NCBI GenBank assembly: GCA_008375315.1 | Contig: CP032507.1 | Span: 1,601,001-1,665,000, forward strand | Length of the DNA: 64,000 bases | Reading direction: 5' to 3' | DNA from: Ectothiorhodospiraceae bacterium BW-2 | Lineage (GTDB): Bacteria; Pseudomonadota; Gammaproteobacteria; Thiohalomonadales; Thiohalomonadaceae | Shown: positions 17,211 through 26,175 of the stretch, piece after piece | Numbering within the stretch: the first letter of the stretch is position 1 | How the letters are laid out: each line of letters starts with the position of its first letter | Program-made: the position numbers and the translations under genes | Notes under the pieces: model-generated | Databases searched by the model: none | What the model was told of the DNA's origin: nothing | The model's input: only the letters and a program-made list of their open reading frames with translations

Positions 17211-17707
17211 TATTCCACTCTAAACGCCATTATCTCACCGTATTCGATCAAATACCCGCCTAAAAACCAAAAATTAAGCACCCCAGCCCAAAGCGCCTGA
17301 TCGGCTTCGGTCCACGCATGCAGCACCGCACTATCCCAGCTACTGCCCGCATTGATCGCCGCCATAAATATCGCAGTCTTGGCCGTACAGTAGAGCAGCA
17401 TAAACCAGTAAGTAATCACTGGCCGTACGCTAGCCGACAGACCATCGGCCCATCTTACACCGGAGCTATGGCCTTGTGAAGTAACCGCCTGCTGTAAAGT
17501 GGCCATCGCCCCGCTATTCCAGCTTGTTTGCGCTTCAGCCTGCTGCTCTGCCAACTGCTGACTCCCGCGCAACTTCTCCAGCTCCAGCGTCTGCTGCTGC
17601 AGTTTGAGCTGATGCTGCCGCTCCCCTTTGCGGTCAATCCATTTGAGCACCTCCGGTGCCAGCCTGAAAGTGCCGCCCAGCAACCCACCTAGCAGTGTCT
17701 CAATCAT
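17204..17707 (-). CDS. Phage membrane protein, holin-like
   Basis: A 167-residue protein. It has a Gly-rich N-terminus (ETLLGGLLGGTFRLAPEVLKW), a Gln-rich coiled coil (about 28-65, LKLQQQTLELEKLRGSQQL) and hydrophobic segments near residues 97-115 and 143-157. This pattern recurs in small phage lysis or structural proteins of proteobacterial prophages. The exact function is not recognised. It overlaps the previous phage gene by four bases and ends inside the terminator, so it is the last gene of a small phage operon. Two-membrane-pass holin or spanin-like roles are guesses. Confidence 0.5.
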   Translation of the reverse strand: MIETLLGGLLGGTFRLAPEVLKWIDRKGERQHQLKLQQQTLELEKLRGSQQLAEQQAEAQTSWNSGAMATLQQAVTSQGHSSGVRWADGLSASVRPVITYWFMLLYCTAKTAIFMAAINAGSSWDSAVLHAWTEADQALWAGVLNFWFLGGYLIEYGEIMAFRVEYG

Positions 17708-17994
17708 TGTGCCCCTCCAAAGATTTTCAGCTTAATCACCGCCCCGGCCAGCAGAGCCAGCACAAAGCCGGTGGTTAAGATTTTGACAAAGGTATGCCAC
17801 GCAGTGCGCTTGGCCGCGTTATAGGCCTCCAGCAGGCTTCTCAGCGTACGGATATCGTGCGCAGCATCATCGCCATCGAGTCCGACATCGGCTAAGGCGT
17901 GACGCGCCCCTTTCTCTGCCACCTCTTCCAATAGCGCCTCAAACTCCTCTCGCGGCATGGTGACCATCCCTTCGCATAAATTCGGTGCATGCAT
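17704..17994 (-). CDS. Small phage protein, DUF6127-like
   Basis: A 96-residue protein from an ATG preceded by AGGAGAGAG. It contains MPREEFEALLEEVAEKGAR, ADVGLDGDDAAHDIRTLR and a C-terminal hydrophobic helix (TFVKILTTGFVLALLAGAV). I recall this layout, an acidic region followed by one C-terminal transmembrane segment, from DUF6127 proteins encoded beside phage tail genes. It overlaps both neighbours by a few bases. The role is not established. It could be a holin, antiholin or tail-associated membrane protein. Confidence 0.55.
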   Translation of the reverse strand: MHAPNLCEGMVTMPREEFEALLEEVAEKGARHALADVGLDGDDAAHDIRTLRSLLEAYNAAKRTAWHTFVKILTTGFVLALLAGAVIKLKIFGGAQ

Positions 17995-18005
17995 CGCCTC
18001 TCTCC

Positions 18006-18230
18006 TCAAATTTCAATCTCTACAAACGGTAATTCGGGTGCTTCGCCAATCACCTGATCGGCTTTAACAAAAACCCGCTGCCCCAATTCTGCTTCGCCAG
18101 TGACTCGCAGCTGCCCACCACCGGGTAATTCAACAATCAGATCGCCACTTTCTTGCCGGCTAATGACTTTTCCTGTCAGCAGTGGTGCTTGCGGTAACAG
18201 CCGCTCAAACTCTCGCCAGATATTGCTCAT
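18006..18230 (-). CDS. Small phage protein, putative structural
   Basis: A 74-residue protein starting MSNIWREFERLLPQAPLLTG. The rest is beta-rich (GDLIVELPGGGQLRVTG, GQRVFVKADQVIG, ending LPFVEIEI). Short proteins of this wording occur in phage tail or head-completion gene clusters, but I cannot name it. Longer starts up to 18425 read into serine-recombinase-derived sequence and are not native. The gene begins about 20 nt from the break in the recombinase pseudogene on the other strand, so two different mobile remnants meet here. Confidence 0.5.
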   Translation of the reverse strand: MSNIWREFERLLPQAPLLTGKVISRQESGDLIVELPGGGQLRVTGEAELGQRVFVKADQVIGEAPELPFVEIEI

Positions 18231-18251
18231 GAGAAATGTCGCTCCACTTCG

Positions 18252-19064
18252 ATGGTTTGCCGGATAGTTAACGATTGCTGCCATTGGGCCTCGCGGTTTA
18301 TCTTCCAACGCTTTATCGAGCTGGAGGGGGGTGTCGAATTGGTGAAAGAGCTCAGGGCGATGGGGGCCACCTCCAAATCGTGGACCACTCAGGATGGCAG
18401 ATTCCGACAGGGCACACCGATTCACAAATCGATGATATACCGTCTGCTCAACAACCGCACCTACCTCGGCGAGTTACGCCATCGCGAGGAGTGGGTCAAT
18501 GGCGAGCATCCGGCGATTATCGAGCAGCCCCTATGGGATAAGGTACAGGCTATTCTCAAAACCAACAGTCGGGTAAGAGGTAACCGAACCCGGGCCAAGG
18601 TGCCGTTCCTGCTTAAAGGTTTAATCTTCGGGTCAGATGGTCGGGCGATGTCACCCAATCATACCCGCAAGAAAAACGGCCGGCTCTACCGCTACTACAT
18701 CCCTCAACGCGATGCCAAAGAGCATGCCGGGGTATCAGGGCTGCCGAGATTGCCCGCCGATGAGATAGAGACAGCGGTGATTAACCAGCTCAGAGGTATT
18801 CTTCGCTCCGAAACCATGATTCAGCAGATATTACCCAACGCCCGGCAGCATGAACCGGCTATTGATGAAGCCCAAGTCACCGTAGCGATGACGCAACTGG
18901 ATGCGATATGGGAGGAGCTGTTTCCGACTGAACAGCAGCGCATTGCTCAACTGCTGATTCAAAAGGTGACTGTCTCCAGCAGTGAGGTACAGTTGCAATT
19001 GCATTCTACCGGACTGCAGAGTGTGGCGCTGGAACTGCATCAGCCACAGGCAGGTGCGGCATGA
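18252..19064 (+). pseudogene. Large serine recombinase, N-terminus missing
   Basis: From about codon 17 the product matches the C-terminal two thirds of a large serine recombinase: RFIELEGGVELVKELRA, then HKSMIYRLLNNRTYLGELRH (recombinase domain), then LLKGLIFGSDGRAMSPNHTR and RLYRYYIP, then a coiled-coil tail. The resolvase catalytic domain with its nucleophilic Ser is absent. Sequence before about 18290 is unrelated. This was probably a prophage or element integrase, now inactive. It overlaps the next small gene as ATGA. Confidence 0.8.
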
Positions 19065-19264
19065 GTTACCATACCGTTATGCGGCAAACCGGTGAGGCAG
19101 AGATAGGCGAGGGGAGTGGTGGCAGTGCAGTTGTGACACTGCCGATACAGGTCAAACCACGAGGGGAGCGCAAGCAGATTATTGCTCCGGATGGCCAGTC
19201 CCGGCAGCGGGTCGAGATAACACCGATGCAGCAGGCGCTGCTACGAGGGTATCGTTGGCTGTAA
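19061..19264 (+). pseudogene. Recombinase-associated small protein, cut by IS66
   Basis: The product includes VTLPIQVKPRGERKQIIAPD and TPMQQALLRGYRWL, then stop. Small proteins with this wording commonly follow large serine recombinases and continue with a helix-turn-helix-like region. Here the stop TAA comes from the terminal repeat of the IS66 element (GTAAC), so the last native codon is at the insertion point. The natural continuation is lost or lies beyond the IS. The start ATG overlaps the recombinase stop. Confidence 0.6.
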
Positions 19265-20822
19265 CTCCTCATAAACCGTTAGCATTCTCGCCGCTGATTT
19301 TGCTAGACTAATGCCATCAAATTCATCAACTCGCCAAAATTCAAACTGAACCAGTGACCGATACAGAACAGACATTACTCAGCATGCTACTTGCTCAACA
19401 AGAGAGAATTGAGCAGTTGGAAGCGGAGATTATTCGTCTGAAGAATCTGAATCAAAAACCGACCATCAAGCCGAGCAAAATAGATCAGCAGGATGACGCT
19501 GACTCATCCGGTGATGCCAACTCTGATGAAGAAGGTAATGAGTCAACAGATAATCAGGACAAATCGGGTCGTGGCAAAAAACGCAACTCAGGTCCCAAAG
19601 GAAGCAAAAAAGATAAATTAGTCGTCACAACGCTTCGCGAGCTTGCCCCGCCCGATCTGCCTGACGATCCGAAAGAGGCAGGATGGAAGCATGTGAGTCA
19701 TAGCGACTATCTGGTTCAGGAGCTGTTGATGGAAGTCAATGTGATCTGCTATCGGCGCGAGGTGTGGCGTCGTCCGGATGGCTCATTGGCGATTGGCGAG
19801 TTGCCTGACGATGTTAAAGGTCATTTTGGCCCTACTCTCAAAAGCTATCTGCTCTACCAAAACCACCACGGCTGCATGACACAGCCACGAATTCACCAAC
19901 AATTGACAGAAATAGGGTTCCAGCTTTCCACCGGACAACTGAGCCAGCTTTTAACCGAAGGGCATGACGCGTTTCATGAAGAAGCGCTTAGTGTGTTACA
20001 GGCTGGGATAGATGTCTGTGATTATCTGCAAACCGATGATACCGGTGCGAGGCACGATGGGAAAAATGGCTATTGCACGGTCATTACCAATGACCTGTTT
20101 ACATGGTTCGGGAGTACAGAGAGTAAAAGTCGGATCAATTTTTTGACGCTGTTGCAGGCAGGCGAGTGTCGCTATGTCCTCAATTCTGAAGCGTTGACCT
20201 ATATGAGCGGACAAAAATTCCCGCAGAAAAAACAAGAACAGCTGAAATTAGGTCAAACATTCACAGACCGCGACTCATGGCATATCCATCTGAGGAAAGT
20301 GGGAATCACAAACCAACGCCATATCCGGATAGTGACCGAAGGGGCTCTGCTCGGTGGGTTAGTCGATTTAGGATTTGATACGAATATCGCCCTGATAAGC
20401 GATGATGCCGGTCAGTTTAACCTGTTTTACCATGCGTTGTGTTGGATTCATGCCGAGCGGGTTGATGAGCTGTGTCGAACAAAAACCAGCTATATGTTGA
20501 TGAACAACGCACTGAGCCGGCTAGCAGCGAATAAAACAGAGTTATTTCGGGTGTTAGAGCGCCCCGACATCCCCTTACACAACAACCTCAGTGAGCGAGA
20601 AATCCGGGAATATGTGACCCGACGAAAAATCAGCGGTTCAACCCGCAGCGAAAACGGGCGCCGCTGTCGGGATACTTTTACAAGCCTGAAGAAAACCTGC
20701 CGAAAACTCGGAATCTCGTTTTGGGATTATCTGAACGACAGGATATCTGGCGCCAATAAATTAATCCCGTTAGCTGATGCGATCAGAAATGCCGCTGTTG
20801 CTAACGGTTAATGAGAAGTTAC
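19261..20822 (+). mobile_element. IS66-family insertion sequence
   Basis: The left end reads GTAACTCCTCATAAACCGTT. The right end, read inward on the minus strand, is GTAACTTCTCATTAACCGTT. The 23-bp ends match at 21 positions. One tnpC-type transposase is inside; no tnpA or tnpB accessory genes are present. The 8 bp flanking each side (CGTTGGCT and GTTTGGCA) agree at five positions, so no clean target duplication remains. Confidence 0.8.
19354..20811 (+). CDS. IS66 transposase TnpC with internal deletion
   Basis: A 485-residue protein from a GTG start. It has an N-terminal leucine zipper (LLAQQERIEQLEAEIIRLKNL), a Lys/Ser/Asp-rich linker, the first Asp motif in LQTDDTGARHDGKNG, the second in LISDDAGQFNLFYHALCWIH, and the C-terminal Glu region HNNLSEREIREYVTRRKISG. 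Family members I recall have about 60 further residues between HAER and the KT-rich helix; here HAERVDELCRTKTSY joins them directly. The deletion is in frame and removes part of the insertion domain before the catalytic Glu, so activity is doubtful. Confidence 0.8.
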   Translation: MTDTEQTLLSMLLAQQERIEQLEAEIIRLKNLNQKPTIKPSKIDQQDDADSSGDANSDEEGNESTDNQDKSGRGKKRNSGPKGSKKDKLVVTTLRELAPPDLPDDPKEAGWKHVSHSDYLVQELLMEVNVICYRREVWRRPDGSLAIGELPDDVKGHFGPTLKSYLLYQNHHGCMTQPRIHQQLTEIGFQLSTGQLSQLLTEGHDAFHEEALSVLQAGIDVCDYLQTDDTGARHDGKNGYCTVITNDLFTWFGSTESKSRINFLTLLQAGECRYVLNSEALTYMSGQKFPQKKQEQLKLGQTFTDRDSWHIHLRKVGITNQRHIRIVTEGALLGGLVDLGFDTNIALISDDAGQFNLFYHALCWIHAERVDELCRTKTSYMLMNNALSRLAANKTELFRVLERPDIPLHNNLSEREIREYVTRRKISGSTRSENGRRCRDTFTSLKKTCRKLGISFWDYLNDRISGANKLIPLADAIRNAAVANG

Positions 20823-20921
20823 GTTTGGCAGATGTGCAGGCATCCACTTAAATAAGCGAAATTAAAGCTTGCTTTATATGCTTTTTATAGACATCAAATA
20901 ACCTACGACATAAGTTATTAA

Positions 20922-20950
20922 TTGACTGTTTTAATTACTCATGTTAATTT
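20922..20950 (+). promoter_or_regulatory. Candidate promoter of the cas operon
   Basis: TTGACT (20922-20927), 17-nt spacer, TAATTT (20945-20950) in the AT-rich 222-bp gap between IS66 and cas3. The -10 match is weak. No other gene is seen in this gap. Confidence 0.3.
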
Positions 20951-21044
20951 TAAAACTTGGCCATGTTTGAAAGATGACGAAACGATGAATAGGGTCGTTT
21001 TGTGATATAAAACCAATTACAACACAGTTAAGGACAGCTTGCAT

Positions 21045-23444
21045 ATGACTCCTGTTATCGCACACTATCGAAAAATTGATAACTCAGCACAACTATTGGC
21101 TTCGCACCTGCAGAGTGTGGCGCAACTGGGTGCTGCATTCGGTGATAAAATCGATCTGGCTGAAATGGCAGAGTTGCTGGGATTATTGCATGATTTAGGT
21201 AAATATAGCGCCGCTTTTCAAGCCTATTTAGGTTCAGCGACCGGACAGATAGACCCCGATGCCGATGGTTGGATCGACGCAACCCATCAAAAAGGCAAAA
21301 TTGACCACTCCAGCGCCGGAGCGCAGTGGATTTGGCAGCAGTGGCAAGGTTATGGTGAGTTGGGAAAACTAGCCGCGCAAATGATTGCACTCTGCGTCGC
21401 CTCCCACCACAGCGGCCTGATTGACTGTTTAACCCCTGAAGGAGACGATAACTTTAACAAACGGATCCAAAAAGAGGAGAGCAAAACCCATCTTAACGAA
21501 GTCAATGCAAAAATAGATGCGGAGATTCGTCAACGTTTGGAACAGTTGAGCGATAAAACGGTTCTTAACGCCTTTTTGACTCGATTACAATCGATCACTC
21601 AGGGTAGGCCACCCCTACAGCGTGACTTCTATCTTGGTATGGTCACCCGTTTTCTGTTTAGTGCTTTAATTGATGCGGATCGACAAGATAGTGCTGATTT
21701 TGAAACGCCCGAAAATCGCCAGTTTCGCGTCAAAGATCGACCCGACTGGCCTATTGCTATCGAACGATTTGAAGCTGCTCTGCAAAACTGGTCAGCAACA
21801 ACACCAATAGATACGATTCGTCAACGCATATCCGATAACTGCTACCAACGGGCAAACGGTGAGCGAGGATTATATACTCTGTCGGTACCCACCGGTGGCG
21901 GTAAGACTTTAGCCAGCCTCCGTTTTGCACTGCATCATGCACAGCAGCATCAGATGGATCGGATTTTTTATATTATTCCCTACACCTCCATCATTGAACA
22001 AAATGCTACTGCGATTCGTGAACTACTGGAGCAGGAGGGCGATGTTACCCCATGGGTGTTAGAACACCATAGTAATCTTGAACCCGAGCATCAAACCTGG
22101 CATAGCAAACTAAGTAGTGAAAACTGGAGTGCGCCGATTGTGCTGACGACCATGGTGCAGTTTCTGGAGACCCTGTTTGCTGGCGGAACCCGTAGTGCGC
22201 GACGACTGCATCAATTCGCTAACAGCGTGCTGATTTTTGATGAGATTCAGACCTTGCCAGTCAAGATGGTTCATCTCTTCTGTAATGCACTTAATTTTTT
22301 ATTGGAGCAGACCCAAACCACAGCACTGCTCTGTACCGCGACTCAACCGCTGTTACAGGGATTAAAACATCCCGATAAAGGGGAACTAAAACTCAACCCC
22401 GCTAACGAATTAGCGGGTGATGTTGGTCAGCTCTTTGATGATCTGGAACGAATTGAGTTTATCGATCAACGACGAATGGGGGGCTGGCAGGCCGATGAGA
22501 TTGCACAATTGGCGCAACAGCAACTGAGAGAACAAGGCAGTACTTTGGTAATTGTGAATACCAAGGGCTGGGCTAAAACGATCTATCAGCTCTGTTGTGA
22601 TGGGGTTGACCAAGAGAGCATCTACCACCTCTCTACCCATCAGTGTGCCGCACACCGTAAGGTTATCTTGACGACGATTAAACAGCGGTTAGCCGATAAA
22701 CTACCGGTACTGCTTATTAGCACGCAGCTCATAGAGGCCGGTGTCGATATTGATTTTGCCAGCGTTATCCGTTTTATGGCAGGACTCGATTCTATCGCTC
22801 AAGCGGCGGGACGCTGTAATCGTCATGGTGCCAATCCCAATCATCGCGGTCAAGTGACGATTATCAACCCCGCAGAGGAGCCTTTAGAATGGTTAATTGA
22901 TATTCGCATCGGCAAAGAGAGCGCCGATCGGGTAATGAGAGAATTTGCCGCTAACGAATGGCTGAAACCCAAAGCGATAAGTCGCTATTTTGACTACTAC
23001 TTCTACCAGCGAGCCGATGAGATGAGTTATCGCGTTGATAGCGACTCATTACTTAGTTGGTTAAGCTGTAATGATAAAAATAGTGGTTATCAGGATAAAC
23101 CGAAATTACAGCAATCGTTTATGAGTGCAGGTAAGGCGTTTAAGGCGATTGATGCACCGACCGAACCGCTCTTAGTGCCCTATAGTGAAGGGGAGCAGAT
23201 TATTGCTGAGTTGTGCGCCGTTGCCAAAGATTTCCAACCTGCGCTTTACCGAAAACTGCTGCGATCGGCTCAGTCCTATAGTGTGAACCTCTATGCCAAT
23301 GATTGGCGCAGGTTGAGCGAAGCCGGAGCAATTTATGAAATTACTGCAGGTGAGGGGGTCTACTATCTTGATTCTCGCCATTATAGTGATGAATGGGGTA
23401 TTAATGATAAAGCGGTGGAGGCGATGCCATTTTTAGGTGTTTAA
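21045..23444 (+). CDS. cas3: Type I-C Cas3 nuclease-helicase
   Basis: A 799-residue protein with an N-terminal HD nuclease domain (LGLLHDLGKYSAAFQ, later HSSAGAQW and VASHHSG) and a superfamily-2 helicase. The helicase has motif I PTGGGKTLASLR, motif II IFDEIQ in place of DEAH, and C-terminal STQLIEAGVDIDF and QAAGRCNRHG. Cas3 is recruited to Cascade-bound targets, then nicks and unwinds DNA from 3' to 5'. AAGGA lies 10 nt before the ATG; an in-frame TTG at 21039 is an alternative start. It is first in the operon, 15 nt before cas5c. Confidence 0.92.
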   Translation: MTPVIAHYRKIDNSAQLLASHLQSVAQLGAAFGDKIDLAEMAELLGLLHDLGKYSAAFQAYLGSATGQIDPDADGWIDATHQKGKIDHSSAGAQWIWQQWQGYGELGKLAAQMIALCVASHHSGLIDCLTPEGDDNFNKRIQKEESKTHLNEVNAKIDAEIRQRLEQLSDKTVLNAFLTRLQSITQGRPPLQRDFYLGMVTRFLFSALIDADRQDSADFETPENRQFRVKDRPDWPIAIERFEAALQNWSATTPIDTIRQRISDNCYQRANGERGLYTLSVPTGGGKTLASLRFALHHAQQHQMDRIFYIIPYTSIIEQNATAIRELLEQEGDVTPWVLEHHSNLEPEHQTWHSKLSSENWSAPIVLTTMVQFLETLFAGGTRSARRLHQFANSVLIFDEIQTLPVKMVHLFCNALNFLLEQTQTTALLCTATQPLLQGLKHPDKGELKLNPANELAGDVGQLFDDLERIEFIDQRRMGGWQADEIAQLAQQQLREQGSTLVIVNTKGWAKTIYQLCCDGVDQESIYHLSTHQCAAHRKVILTTIKQRLADKLPVLLISTQLIEAGVDIDFASVIRFMAGLDSIAQAAGRCNRHGANPNHRGQVTIINPAEEPLEWLIDIRIGKESADRVMREFAANEWLKPKAISRYFDYYFYQRADEMSYRVDSDSLLSWLSCNDKNSGYQDKPKLQQSFMSAGKAFKAIDAPTEPLLVPYSEGEQIIAELCAVAKDFQPALYRKLLRSAQSYSVNLYANDWRRLSEAGAIYEITAGEGVYYLDSRHYSDEWGINDKAVEAMPFLGV

Positions 23445-23459
23445 ACAAGGGGAAAGAGT

Positions 23460-24167
23460 TTGCAAAATAGTATTCAATTTAAAGTGAGTGGCCGTTATGC
23501 TCTGTTTACCGATCCGGTAACACGGGTCGGTGGCGAAAAGTGCAGCTACCATCTACCCACCTACGAGGCGATAAAAGGGATCACCAAATCGATCTACTGG
23601 AAACCGACGATTATCTGGGTAGTGGATCGGGTGCGGGTGATTAAGCCGCTCCGTACCCAGACCAAAGGTACCAAACCGATTAAATATCAGGCAGAAGGTA
23701 ATGATCTGGCCATCTACACCTTTTTGCGCGATGTCGAGTATCAGGTTGAAGCCCATTTTGAGTGGAATGAACACCGTCCTGAGTTAACCGCTGATCGCAA
23801 TCCACAGAAACATCTGGCGATTGCTCAAAGAATGGTCGAACGGGGTGGACGGCAGGATATTTTTCTCGGCACCCGTGACTGTCAGGGCTATGTTGAGCCC
23901 TGCACATTTGGCGAGGGTAAAGGGGCCTATGACGAAATTGACGAGCTTGGCTTCGGTGTACAGTTTCACGGCTTTGATTATCCGGATGAGAGTGGCAATC
24001 CGGAGTTGGTGAGCCGATTTTGGCAAGCGGTGATGCAAAAAGGGGTAATTCATTATCCACGCCCCGAAGGGTGCACTCTGCGCCGTCATGTACGCAAGAT
24101 GGAGGCGAAGCCATTTGAGCTCGATGAAAATCAGTGTACTGTTGCAGATGAGGAGGAGCAGTCATGA
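23460..24167 (+). CDS. cas5: Type I-C Cas5c, pre-crRNA endoribonuclease
   Basis: A 235-residue RAMP protein from a TTG start, preceded by GGGGAAAGAG. In type I-C, which lacks Cas6, Cas5c cleaves pre-crRNA at the repeat hairpin and caps the 5' handle in Cascade. Residues of the family's active site are visible: a Tyr in the CSYHLPTYEA region and the Lys-His pair in NPQKHLAIAQRM. The glycine-rich end region is not prominent. Its stop overlaps the cas8c start by four bases. Confidence 0.9.
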   Translation: MQNSIQFKVSGRYALFTDPVTRVGGEKCSYHLPTYEAIKGITKSIYWKPTIIWVVDRVRVIKPLRTQTKGTKPIKYQAEGNDLAIYTFLRDVEYQVEAHFEWNEHRPELTADRNPQKHLAIAQRMVERGGRQDIFLGTRDCQGYVEPCTFGEGKGAYDEIDELGFGVQFHGFDYPDESGNPELVSRFWQAVMQKGVIHYPRPEGCTLRRHVRKMEAKPFELDENQCTVADEEEQS

Positions 24168-26170
24168 GTTGGATGGCGAAACTTTATGATACCTATGACG
24201 CTGCCATGCAGCTCGATTTGGATGGCGATCAGGCGTTGATGCCTATTAGCCACTCCATACAGAATGCCCATATTCATATTGTGTTAGATGGTGACGGGAA
24301 ATTTATCCGTGCAGAAGTACTCGATAAGTTGCAGATTATGTTACCCGCTACCGAAGCTTCAGCGGGTCGAACCAGTGGTGAAGCCCCTCATGCACTGGCC
24401 GATAAACTGCAATATGTAGCTGCTGATTACAGTGAATTTGGTGGAACTAAAAAAGCTTATTTTTCTAGCTATCATGACCAGTTATCAGCATGGTGTAACT
24501 CAATCTACGTCCATACTAAAGCACAAGCGGTTTTAAGCTATATCGAACAGGAGCGGGTAATAGCCGATTTAGTGGCGCAACAGGTAATTCATCTGGATGA
24601 TAACGGTCATTTACTAAACTGCTGGGAGCATGAGGAGGAGATTCCTGCTCTGTTTAAAATATTACCTAAACAGAAAGGCGAAACCGATCAAGGTGCAGCA
24701 CTGGTCTGTTGGAGTGTTGAACTCTCCGGTGATCGGCAGCCTCATACATGGCTCGATGAGACTCTGCAACAGAGCTGGGTCGATTATCAGGCGAGTGAAA
24801 GTTCTGATGCCGGGTTCTGTTTTATTACCGGAGAGAATGCACCGCTGGCAACTTCGCACCCTGCTAAACTGCGCCATTCCGGCGATAGCGCAAAGTTAAT
24901 TTCAGCCAATGATAGCAGCGGTTTTACCTATCGTGGTCGTTTTACTACTCCGCAGCAGGCTGCTTCGGTTGGTTTTGGTGCTACGCAAAAAGCCCACAAT
25001 GCCCTGCGCTGGCTAATCAAACGGCAGGGATTTCGTAACGGCGATCAGGTTTGGGTCAGTTGGGCGGTATCGGGTCAACCGATCCCGGAGCCGGCAGTCA
25101 GCAGTTGGGATTGGAATCTAAATCTTGATGCGCTGGATAATACAACCGATCATGCAACGGAATCGGTTAGCAATGACAACGAACCCACGCTACAACACAG
25201 TCGTAATTTAGGCGCACAGTTTGCCAAACAGTTGAACCGTTATCTGGCAGGGTATCGTGCCAAACTGAAGCCGACGGAGGAGGTCGTGGTAATGGGGCTT
25301 GACTCGGCTACGCAGGGACGAATGAGTCTAATCTACTACCGCGAACTACTGTCGGGGGAGTTCTTAGATCGGGTTGAGCAGTGGCACCGCCAGTTTGCTT
25401 GGTATCAGCGCCATAGCGAAGAGCTACCCACCGAGGGTAAAAAGAAGCCGAAAACGCGCACTATCTGGCCGATTGCCTCACTCGCACCACGAAAAATTGC
25501 TGAAACGATTTACGGCAGTCGTCTCGATGATGCGCTGAAAAAGAGCGTGATTGAGCGGCTGATGCCCTGCATTATTGATCAACGCCCGCTACCTGAAGAT
25601 TTACTGCGATTAGCGGTAAAGCGGGTCAGTAATCGGGTCGGTTATCCCACTGACGAGTGGTGGCGTTGGGAACAGGATTTAGGCGTAGCCTGCGCCCTCT
25701 ATCGCGGCTATCGTGCCCGTCATCCTCAAATGAATCAACAAAAGGAGTACTCTATGGCTTTAGAAGAAGAGAACCACAGTCGTGACTATCTCTACGGTCG
25801 TCTGCTGGCGATTGCCGAACGCATTGAGGAGGTCGCGCTCAGTGTTGGCGGTGAGAATCGTACTACCATGGCGGCGCGACTGATGCAGCGCTTTGCCGAT
25901 CGTCCCTATACCACCTGGCGCACGCTGGAGCTGTCGTTACAGCCCTATATGCAGCGGCTCCAAGTATCCCGAACCGGCTTTTTAGTCAATCGTAAACGAG
26001 AGCTGGATCAGATTTTGGCACAATTTATCCCGGCCGACTTTATCAGCGATAAGGCACTCAGTGGTGAGTTTCTGCTCGGCTACCATTGTCAGCGCATGGC
26101 GCAAAAACCCAAATTAACGGACGATAGCAGTGAACATGCTGAATCCATCGAACTATCGAATCAGGAGTAA
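24164..26170 (+). CDS. cas8c: Type I-C Cas8c large subunit (Csd1)
   Basis: A 668-residue Csd1/Cas8c protein. It begins SWMAKLYDTYDAAMQL and has the family blocks GFCFITGENAPLATSHPAKL, SGFTYRGRF and AHNALRWLIKRQGF. Cas8c recognises the PAM (TTC in characterised I-C systems) and anchors Cascade on the target. Its start overlaps cas5c as ATGA, and it ends 5 nt before cas7c. The C-terminal 138 residues are also made separately as Cas11c (see the internal start). The length is slightly above the family norm. Confidence 0.92.
   Translation: MSWMAKLYDTYDAAMQLDLDGDQALMPISHSIQNAHIHIVLDGDGKFIRAEVLDKLQIMLPATEASAGRTSGEAPHALADKLQYVAADYSEFGGTKKAYFSSYHDQLSAWCNSIYVHTKAQAVLSYIEQERVIADLVAQQVIHLDDNGHLLNCWEHEEEIPALFKILPKQKGETDQGAALVCWSVELSGDRQPHTWLDETLQQSWVDYQASESSDAGFCFITGENAPLATSHPAKLRHSGDSAKLISANDSSGFTYRGRFTTPQQAASVGFGATQKAHNALRWLIKRQGFRNGDQVWVSWAVSGQPIPEPAVSSWDWNLNLDALDNTTDHATESVSNDNEPTLQHSRNLGAQFAKQLNRYLAGYRAKLKPTEEVVVMGLDSATQGRMSLIYYRELLSGEFLDRVEQWHRQFAWYQRHSEELPTEGKKKPKTRTIWPIASLAPRKIAETIYGSRLDDALKKSVIERLMPCIIDQRPLPEDLLRLAVKRVSNRVGYPTDEWWRWEQDLGVACALYRGYRARHPQMNQQKEYSMALEEENHSRDYLYGRLLAIAERIEEVALSVGGENRTTMAARLMQRFADRPYTTWRTLELSLQPYMQRLQVSRTGFLVNRKRELDQILAQFIPADFISDKALSGEFLLGYHCQRMAQKPKLTDDSSEHAESIELSNQE
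25754..26170 (+). CDS. cas11c: Cas11c small subunit from an internal start in cas8c
   Basis: In type I-C the small subunit Cas11 is produced from within cas8c by internal translation; this is established for other I-C systems. Here AAAGGAG (25741-25747) lies 6 nt before an in-frame ATG at codon 531 of cas8c, giving a 138-residue helical protein (MALEEENHSRDYLYGRLLAI and onward). Its position and size are as expected. Two copies line the belly of Cascade and stabilise the non-target strand. Confidence 0.75.
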   Translation: MALEEENHSRDYLYGRLLAIAERIEEVALSVGGENRTTMAARLMQRFADRPYTTWRTLELSLQPYMQRLQVSRTGFLVNRKRELDQILAQFIPADFISDKALSGEFLLGYHCQRMAQKPKLTDDSSEHAESIELSNQE

Positions 26171-26175
26171 TAGAA

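Noticed and set aside
23680-24165. 161-codon minus-strand frame opposite cas5c
   Set aside because: No motif, no ribosome site, and entirely inside cas5c.
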